NCBI RefSeq assembly: GCF_001704415.2
Contig: NC_030811.1
Coordinates: 55,789,591 to 55,853,590 of the forward strand
DNA length: 64,000 nucleotides
DNA from: Capra hircus
Lineage: Eukaryota; Chordata; Mammalia; Artiodactyla; Bovidae
Reading direction: 5' to 3'
Of the stretch, positions 56,936 to 64,000 are shown piece by piece; position 1 is the stretch's first letter, and each line of letters starts with the position of its first letter. The notes below the pieces were generated by a model. It saw nothing but the letters and a program-made list of their open reading frames with translations, was not told the origin of the DNA and made no database searches. The translations under genes were made by a program, and so were the position numbers.

Positions 56936-59079
56936 AAAAATATCACATAACTAAGAATGATATAATTTCATAGGTTTCCAAATTTTGTCTGGAAAAAGAA
57001 AAGTCTTTCACTGATTAGAAAATTTTAAATAAAAAAAAGTTTAAGATTGTTTCTAAAGTAGAAAAACTGAATACCCAATTCTCCACGTTTTAGAACACCT
57101 GGGCCACAAAGAAAGCAAGTGCTAATCTCAGTCCTACTAAGGGGAGAAGGAACTAAATCCCTGCCCAGCTCTCTCTGTTCCGCCCATGCCTACGGAGCCT
57201 GCAGGCTCTTCATTCTGACACCCATCCAGCAGTGGTCCCTGTTAGCCTAGCAGAACCACACGCTTTCCTCTAATGTCAAAGCTGGATTATTGCTCAGAAA
57301 GAAAGGGAAAGAAAAAAAAAAGGAAAAAAAAGCTAGGTATTTAGGAACTAGACACTATGATAATCCTTAGAAATATCTAAAATTATCTTTCAAGAAAAAA
57401 CCCTTTTTATTCATATTTCCCTAAAGGCTAAAGCCCAGTGAGTTGCTTACACACTCCCTAAGCATCCTCTAGAAGTTACAACTAAGCACAGAAATATCAT
57501 GCTATAACTAGAATCAATGATGGACCATATCCATTCACCTGCTAGACAAAGTAAAAGACTCCTGGTCTTCACTGAAAAATCAATATTTGATTAAGTCTGG
57601 AATGTTGCTATGGAACTGTGGATTGCCTAAGAAGTATCAAATAGTGTGTACATGTTATGTGTACAGGCACGTGTACAGAACAGGGGAAGTGATGAGCTCC
57701 CTTGGAAGCCTTCAGTCCCCTTACGTCCAGCTGAGCACATTCTGACAAGTGGCTACCGAGGCAGGAGCAATATCGAAAATCAAAGAGCACTGACCCCCAA
57801 TATTTAAAAAGTTTCCTTAAAGCTGTCCATGACTGTGTCATCTAGACCCTTAATTTCTAGACCTTGAACTTCATTTTACCTCTCTTGGCCCCAGTCAGAG
57901 AGAGAAGGGATGAAACTAGGCCAACTTAAGGAGTGGTTCCAGCCACAGTAAACACAGTAAAGTAAAGCCAAGAGCTGAATAGACTCAGCAAGGAAATAAC
58001 AAGAAACAACGGAGTGGGGAGAGCGAGGATGCTTTTAAAGAGCTTTGTTTGCTTTTTGGTAGCTAGGAGTTTCCAAAATACTGGACACACCTACAGCCAC
58101 ACGTAAGTTTCACACACTTCAAAGTCAAACAGAGGACCTGGGAATCCTTCCTGATCGCCTGGGTGAGTGAGAGCCAATCAAGCATTGAGGTTAAATCATG
58201 AAGTGCCTGGCAGTCTCACTTTTTTAAAGTGAGTATCTCTGAGTAAGAGCCATATGGTTACTGCAATAATGAGGTTTATAAATAGGCTTAATATCCAAAC
58301 AATCTGGCTTAGAAAAACCAAAACTTGTGCTTAGGCTCCAGGTTGACAGCAAGATACCTCCCAGTTGAACACAAGAAGGTTTTCTGGTCTGGGAAATGGA
58401 ATACGCAACAACTCCACGAGCATGGTGAGAATTCCAGTTCTGCCTGAAATCTTCTCTGGGGTTTCTGGGCAATAATGACTCACACTGCTCCAGATCCCAT
58501 CAGATTCCATCTCCATCCTTCCTTACTGAGATCACTACTGCTACTGATGCACAGACAGCTTTGGAAATTTTGGCTCTCAGGCCTCAGTTCCCTCAAGGGA
58601 GAGGAGATTGGGGGACAGAGTCAGAAAAAAAAAAAAAAACCACACAGCAAGACTCAGGGAATTAAATACACATTCTCACAAGTTCAGGTCACATGTGGCT
58701 CATTCATGTGAAAGTGGACTGAGATAAAATGCCACAAATGCCCGTGAAATAAGCAAGGACCTGAATGATCATCTGATCCTCTGGTTTTGTTTTTTAGTGG
58801 CATATGGGGTATAGACTGAACAGAACTGAATATCCCCAGAAAATTCCACTGAATCTGTCTTAAACTATTTGTACAGACTACTTTAGATGTTGCTGAAAAT
58901 GGAAGGCCCTCATACATTCCTTCTCATTTCTACCAGTGATTTCATATTCCATGATACCCATGTTAAAACCTAGATTTGCAAAGCTATATATATTAATTGC
59001 TTAATGGATTTTCCCATTTTTAATTTTTTAATGTAATTTTATTTTGATCTTCCTTGTTGCTTTATTACTTTGCAAAATT
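56936..59079. other. 2.1 kb of unique DNA, no gene seen
   Basis: A-rich run at 57308-57332 and an A run at 58625-58641. Frames reach 82 codons (58472-58224 minus) with no known product. No repeat family recognised. Confidence 0.45.
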
Positions 59080-59205
59080 TTATTTATTTATTTATGGCCA
59101 CACCACTCAGCACATGGGACCTTAGTTCCCCAACCAGAGATCAAACTCCCACCCCCTGCGGTGGAAGCACAGAATCCTAACCACTGGACGACCAAGGAAG
59201 TCCTC
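59080..59205 (-). mobile_element. CHR-type SINE, 5' part with ATTT tail
   Basis: The (TTTA)n complement of the tail sits at 59080-59094. Then 'ttagttccccaaccagagat' and 'cctaaccactggacgaccaa' give the head. Confidence 0.88.
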
Positions 59206-59234
59206 CCATATTTTTAACAAGTAAATACCAATGG

Positions 59235-59270
59235 GGGGGGGAATATATATATATATACATATATATATAG
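59235..59270. repeat. G run and (TA)n microsatellite
   Basis: A run of about 9 G followed by (AT)n broken by one CAT step. Likely unstable in length. Confidence 0.9.
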
Positions 59271-59885
59271 CAATCTCCTGGCACATTCAAGCAGACTGAG
59301 GGGAGAAGGAGAAAAAGATACTAGAGAAAGTGAGTTTTTCTTCTCTTACTCGCTCAAATATTTAACTGATAAGCTACAGAATGAAAAACCATGTGGGCAA
59401 CGATTCTATTTTCCTGCTCTGCCAAAGATCCAAGGCAGAACCAAAAATAATGAAATGACATAAACTCACTTTCACCTGGAATAACCCAACAATTAGGAAA
59501 GATTTGTTTCTGCTTCAATTTTCTAAAGAATTTTTCTGCCAGATTGTCTATTGGGGAAAATTCTCCTATAGATTCATACTCTTTCATTTAGGGCTCTTAG
59601 AAAATTAAGATCATGTTTGGGGACAGCAACTCCCAAAGTATAGAATTCCAGTATGTTTAAACTAGTGATGCGATCAAAGTCAAATGAAGGAAAACTTTGA
59701 GAGAGTGGTATGGGGTTGAGGATGGTGAATCAGAAAACAGAGCATCCTCATCTGAAACAGAGCCGTGCATAAGATACTCAATGTTTAACTCATTTCTGGG
59801 AGCAAATGTGTTTCTGTCTAGTGCTGGCTTGGTTGTGGCAAAAAGAAAAATCTCTAAAGAGAAGATTTAGTTCAAACTACACGAC
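59271..59885. other. unique DNA, no gene seen
   Basis: AT-rich; nothing recognised. Confidence 0.4.
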
Positions 59886-60123
59886 CCCCAGTGCCTCAGT
59901 GGTCAAGAATTCACCTGCAGTACAGGAAACAAAGGAGACACAGGTTTGATCCCTGGGAAGATCCCCTGGAGGAGGGCATGGCAACCCACTCCAGTATTCT
60001 TGCCAGGAAAGTCCCATGGAGAGAGGAGCCTATGGGCTGCAGTCCATGGGGTCATAAAGAGTCAAAGACAGCTGAAGCCACTGAGCATGCACGCACACAC
60101 ACACACACACACACTCACACACA
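59886..60123 (+). mobile_element. Bov-tA SINE with (CA)n tail
   Basis: 'ccccagtgcctcagtggtca', 'ggcaacccactccagtattc', 'agacagctgaagccactgag', then CA repeats at 60090-60123 with one TC step. It lacks the usual 'gggtc' after 'tccct' in the head. Confidence 0.92.
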
Positions 60124-61473
60124 GGAAGTCCCATCTATACCAGCAACAACTCACAGTCACTCCACGCAGTCCCCAAGGCGCCCACATTCTCACAGGCCTG
60201 TGTCTTCATCGCCCCCCGTCCCCAGCCCCATCATTTGCCTGCAGACAGCTGTTCAGACACAAATATCCAAATCTCCTGGTCATGCCTGCTTCTCTTCTGG
60301 GCCTGGGTTAAAAATTCCAGCACTCAGATTACTGTCTAACAGGCCCTAAAATATGACCCCTCCCAAAAGAAAGCTGAAACCTTCCTGTGAAAAGCATTAT
60401 TTGTGAGCAGATCAAGCACTGTTTCCCTCTAGCTTAACATCCACTGCTTACAGCTGGGCAGTGAGCCCATCAGTGGCACCAGTGAAAAAATATAGAAAGG
60501 CTGTTAGAAAAAGAAAACAGAAAGTAAATGCCACACTTGTAGAAGTCCAAACAGTACTTTTTTGCATAAGTGATCTATCCCTCCATTCACATATTTACTT
60601 ACACTTACAGTGTTCTAAGTACAGTAAAACTGTGTGGGTGGGAACGGGAGAGATTTTTGTGACCTCCTTCCTGGAAGCCTGGCTCCTGCTTAGATAAACA
60701 TCAATGAGAAAGCTGAAAACAAAAATATTTCTTAGTATCTGTGACAACACTGCCAGAAGGGAGATAAATCCAAAGGATTGAGACAAAATCTCACTCTGCA
60801 GATATATTCCTGAAACCAGAGGAGGGGTGGGTTTTTAATTGAATTATCCAGAGAGATGCTTGAATTTTCTACTCTATTTTTCCCATGTAGATTTAGCCAG
60901 AACAAAAATGTATCTTCTGCCCAGTTTAACTTCAGAGGGCAGTCTAATGTTTTTTAAGCCTTTCCTATCTACTCCCGTAGCACTCCTTCCGTCTTCCTCC
61001 CAACTTGTTATCATAACCTGCTCCTGGCAGAAAGCAGCTGTTGGTCATTTATAATTTCAGGTGCATGTTAAGTCAATCCAACAGCTCCTCCTTGAAAGCA
61101 GAAGTCCTTCTTGTTTCCTCTAAAATCTTCTCTCACAACAGAATCATCTAGAGTAGGCTGCTGTCTGGACATACACTCCGTAAGTTTCAGCAATTTAAAT
61201 ACGGCAAAAGTAAGGTCAATGCTCAAATTACAGGGGGAAAAACACCCACTCACCTAGCAGATGCACTCCTAGAGCCCATTCAGAGCTCCAGTCAACTGAA
61301 TGAATAGGTTGAGCATTCAAACTGAATTCTCCTCAGCTACAGCTACCTTCACTGAATCTGTCCAAACTCCCAGAAACTAGTGCTTTGAACAATTCTCTCA
61401 TCTTTCTAGCCATGACTAACCTCGCTCAGTGGTTTCACAGGCAGAATGGCGGCTCTAAGCATTTATGAGGCGT
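60124..61473. other. unique DNA, no gene seen
   Basis: 60120-60340 is GC-richer and open in two plus phases, an extension of SINE-born frames. The rest holds nothing recognised. Confidence 0.4.
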
Positions 61474-61483
61474 GATTCACAAC

Positions 61484-61697
61484 GTGCTGCGTGTGCTTAG
61501 TCGCTCAGTCGTGTCTAACAATCTGCAACCCCACGGCGTACAGCCCGCCAGGCTCCTCAGTTCATGGAATTTTCCAGGGGAGTATTGGAGTAGGTTGCCG
61601 TTTCCTAATCCAGGGTATCTTCCTGACCCAGGAATCGAACCTGTGTCTCCTGCATTGGCAGGCAGATACTTTACCACTACACACCCTGGGAAGCCCG
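61484..61697 (-). mobile_element. Bov-tA SINE with target-site duplication
   Basis: 'gtgcttagtcgctcagtcgt' to 'cacaccctgggaagcccg'. gattcacaac (61474-61483) and gatttacaac (61698-61707) flank it. Confidence 0.95.
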
Positions 61698-61819
61698 GAT
61701 TTACAACAATTCACCCTTATAGTTCACAAATCAGCCACAAAGGATGCGATTCAAGAAAATGTTTATAGTTTCTCATAGTAACAGACCAGGCTCCAAGTAA
61801 CAACCTAGAATAGTATAGT

Positions 61820-61948
61820 AAGTAAAAGTAAAAAGTCGCTCAGTAGTGTCCGACTCTTTGCGACCCCATGGACTGTAGCCTACCAGGCTCCTCCCTCCAT
61901 GGGACTCTCCAGGCAAGGATACTGGAGTGGGTTGCCATTTCCTTCTCC
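61820..61948 (-). mobile_element. Bov-A SINE monomer
   Basis: 'aaaaagtcgctcagtagtgt' to 'tgccatttccttctcc'. The motif aacctagaatagta stands at 61802-61815, 61949-61962 and 61965-61978, so the target region is duplicated more than once. Confidence 0.94.
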
Positions 61949-62033
61949 AACCTAGAATAGTAACAACCTAGAATAGTATAGTAAATATAAAATATCGGAG
62001 GGGGGTAATTTAAAGACTTGTAAGACCTCTTAG

Positions 62034-62478
62034 CATATTAAAAAGCAGAGATATTATTTTGCCAACAAAGGACTGTGAAGAAAGCTGAGCGCCAAAGAAT
62101 TGATGCTTTTGAACTGTGGTGTTGGAGAAGACTCTTGAGAGTCCCTTGGACTGAAAGGAGATCCAACCAGTCCATTCTCAAGGAGATCAGCCCTGGGTGT
62201 TCTTTGGAAGGAATGATGCTGAAGCTGAAACTCCAGTACTTTGGCCACCTCATGTGAAGAGTTGACTCACTGGAAAAGACTTTGATGCTGGGAGGGATTG
62301 GCAGCAGGAGGAGAAGGGGACAACAGAGGATGAGATGGCTGGATGGCATCACCGACTCGATGGTCATGAGTTTGAGTGAACTCCAGGAGTTGGTGATAGA
62401 CAGGGAGGCCTGGCGTGCTACGATTCGTGGGGTCGCAAAGAGTTGGACACGACTGAGCAACTGAACTGAACTGAACTG
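62034..62478 (+). mobile_element. BovB LINE 3' end, internally deleted, with 12-bp duplication
   Basis: From 'catattaaaaagcagagata' to the tail ctgaactgaactg. About 56 bp between 'gccaacaaag' and 'gactgtgaag' (62070/62071) are missing relative to the copies at 36942 and 45100. aagacctcttag flanks it at 62022-62033 and 62479-62490. Confidence 0.95.
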
Positions 62479-62490
62479 AAGACCTCTTAG

Positions 62491-62880
62491 AGTCATTCTC
62501 AGACAAGAATCAGAGAAGTAGAGAAAAAAAAAGGGGGGAGGATATTAATCTGAATCTGAACTACTAAAACACACTGGGGAGTAGTTTTAATATTAGTAGA
62601 CTAATATTCCACTGCTGGATTTATTCAGTGTCTCTAAAGTGTAGGAAAAGTCTTGGTTATTTAAGAATTTCAAGTGTTTGGAATCTGGATAAATAGTATT
62701 TAATGTTCTTTAGATGTCCAATAGTGACTTTCAGCCAAAATACATCCTCAAGTTGATTTTCATGCTTCTAGTGGCCTCAAAGGAAAGGAAAGCTATATTT
62801 TAATTGAACATTGAATACTGGGTCCCTGCAATAGGCCTTTGGAAGGGAGTGGAAAAGAATGGTGGGAGGACCACTTTTGG
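62491..62880. other. unique AT-rich DNA, no gene seen
   Basis: An A/G run at 62521-62541; nothing else recognised. Confidence 0.4.
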
Positions 62881-63105
62881 ATGGCTTCCCAGGTGGCGCT
62901 AATGGTAAAGAACCCACCTGCCAACGCAGGAGACATAAGAGACACAGATTCGATCCCTAGATCAGGAAGATCTGCAGTAGGAAATGGCAACCCGCTCCAG
63001 TATTCTTGCCTGGAAAATTTCATGAAGACGTCTTACAGTAGAGGAACCTGACAGGCTATAGACCATGGGGTCACAGAGAGTCGGATACGACTGAAACAAA
63101 TTAGC
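62881..63105 (+). mobile_element. Bov-tA SINE
   Basis: 'ggcttcccaggtggcgctaa', 'ggcaacccgctccagtattc' and 'cggatacgactgaaacaaat'. About 10 bp (gacgtcttac, near 63027-63036) are extra within the A unit. Confidence 0.92.
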
Positions 63106-63569
63106 AGGAAAAGAGCTGTCAGGATAAAAGGCCATGAATGAGGCAGAGGTCACGTGAAGGGTGAGCACTATCACAGAACTATGGGTGCTCCAAGAGTCAG
63201 AGGCCCAGTGTGTGTGCCACAAGACACCTTGGGAGCAGCAGCACAGGCTGTACCCACTGGACAAGCCTATACAACAGGATGGCCTCCTGCAAGGTGTAGG
63301 GAGCTCCATCCACCCAGCCAAGCTCCACCAGACCCTTCTGCAGCGGGCAGGCTCCAAGCTTCTAGTCTCCCTGCCTGGCTCACGCCCAGCAGTCCCCACA
63401 AGGTCCGAGACAAGAGCCTCATTCCATTTGGTTTCTTGGGTCGTGGTCTCTTTCTGCCTTTAAAATAGCAGAAACGACCCCACCTAGCCCCCAGGTTTCT
63501 GTCTTTGCTGCAAACCCATCTTGTGATGGACATGACATTACCAGTCAATACAAGGGGTCTTAAGCAAAG
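63106..63569. other. GC-rich unique DNA, no gene recognised
   Basis: 63150-63470 is open in two plus phases and on minus at once (100-145 codons). That is expected of GC-rich sequence; no product resembles a known protein. Confidence 0.4.
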
Positions 63570-63690
63570 CTATATAAATATGCCTCACATTTAATCATTA
63601 TTTTTCTTAGCTGTCCCTCCAAAAGCTATGAGGTGGGTCATGTGAACACTCTCCCTCCATAAGAGGAAACTGGAACCACGGAAAATGAAC
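63570..63690 (-). repeat. MIR SINE fragment
   Basis: 'catttaatcattatttttct', 'agctatgaggtgggtcatgt' and 'aagaggaaactggaaccacg' fit the MIR complement. Confidence 0.6.
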
Positions 63691-63828
63691 CAAAGAAAAC
63701 TGAAGACAGAAAACGGAGCTAGAAATGAAGAAATCTCTCTGCTTAGGGCTACTTCTCAAAAGACAGAGGCTGTAGAGCCATCAAAATAATAAACACGTGG
63801 TTGCAAAATACTGAGTTGTAATTAGCTA

Positions 63829-64000
63829 GTGCTATGCTTCGTTGCTCAGTTGTGTCTGACTCTTTGTGACCCCATGGACTGTAGCCCACCAGACTCCTCT
63901 GTCCTTGGGGATTCTCCAGGCAGGAATACTGGTGTGGGTTGCCATGCCCTTCTCCAGGGAATCTTCCAACCCAGGGATTGAACCTAGGTCTCCTGCGTTG
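63829..64000 (-). mobile_element. Bov-tA SINE cut by the window end
   Basis: 'gcttcgttgctcagttgtgt', 'ggactgtagcccaccagact', 'tgccatgcccttctccaggg' and 'gaacctaggtctcctgcgtt'. Its tRNA-like head lies beyond position 64000. Confidence 0.93.

Noticed and set aside
62962..63468. Overlapping frames of 100-145 codons at the GC-rich patch near 63.2 kb
   Set aside because: They are open in three phases over two strands at once, partly run into a Bov-tA SINE, and have no recognisable product. Chance in GC-rich sequence.

Overview
The window is nuclear DNA of a ruminant, almost certainly a bovid. It holds many copies of the tRNA-derived SINE Bov-tA, the dimeric SINE Bov-A2 and the RTE-type LINE BovB. 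Beneath these lies an older mammalian layer of L1, L2, MIR, MER5A and MER20. No intact host gene, rRNA, functional tRNA, CRISPR array or bacterial or viral operon is visible. The base composition is AT-rich and the frames between repeats are short, so this looks like intergenic DNA or the inside of a very large intron.

Layout. 1-10 kb: unique DNA with scattered Bov SINEs, MIR and L2, plus a probable processed retrocopy on the minus strand at 5.76-6.24 kb. 10-20 kb: old L1 3' ends, each broken by younger SINEs. The largest (16.9-19.6 kb) carries a Bov-A SINE and two BovB insertions, one inside the other. 20-35 kb: more L1 and L2, Tigger-like and hAT DNA-transposon relics, and three truncated BovB 3' ends. 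35-46 kb: the two longest BovB pieces (35.87-37.40 and 44.34-45.56 kb). The second keeps a largely open reverse transcriptase frame and carries a 5' inversion bounded by a 13-bp target-site duplication. 46-64 kb: Bov-A2 dimers, Bov-tA copies, MIR, L2 and two more BovB tails.

The mobile elements are linked. BovB supplies the reverse transcriptase, and the Bov-A units end in nearly the same 3' sequence as BovB, which fits SINE mobilisation by the LINE machinery. Many insertions can be placed exactly because target-site duplications survive. These include two independent MER20 copies inside MIR elements, one with a perfect 8-bp duplication.

No previously undescribed biological system was found. 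The leads worth a second look are insertion histories and four open frames or retrocopy-like stretches of unknown origin (33.8-34.1, 42.1-42.5 and 47.9-48.3 kb on plus, 5.9-6.2 kb on minus). Repeat names come from recalled consensus sequences and were not checked by alignment.
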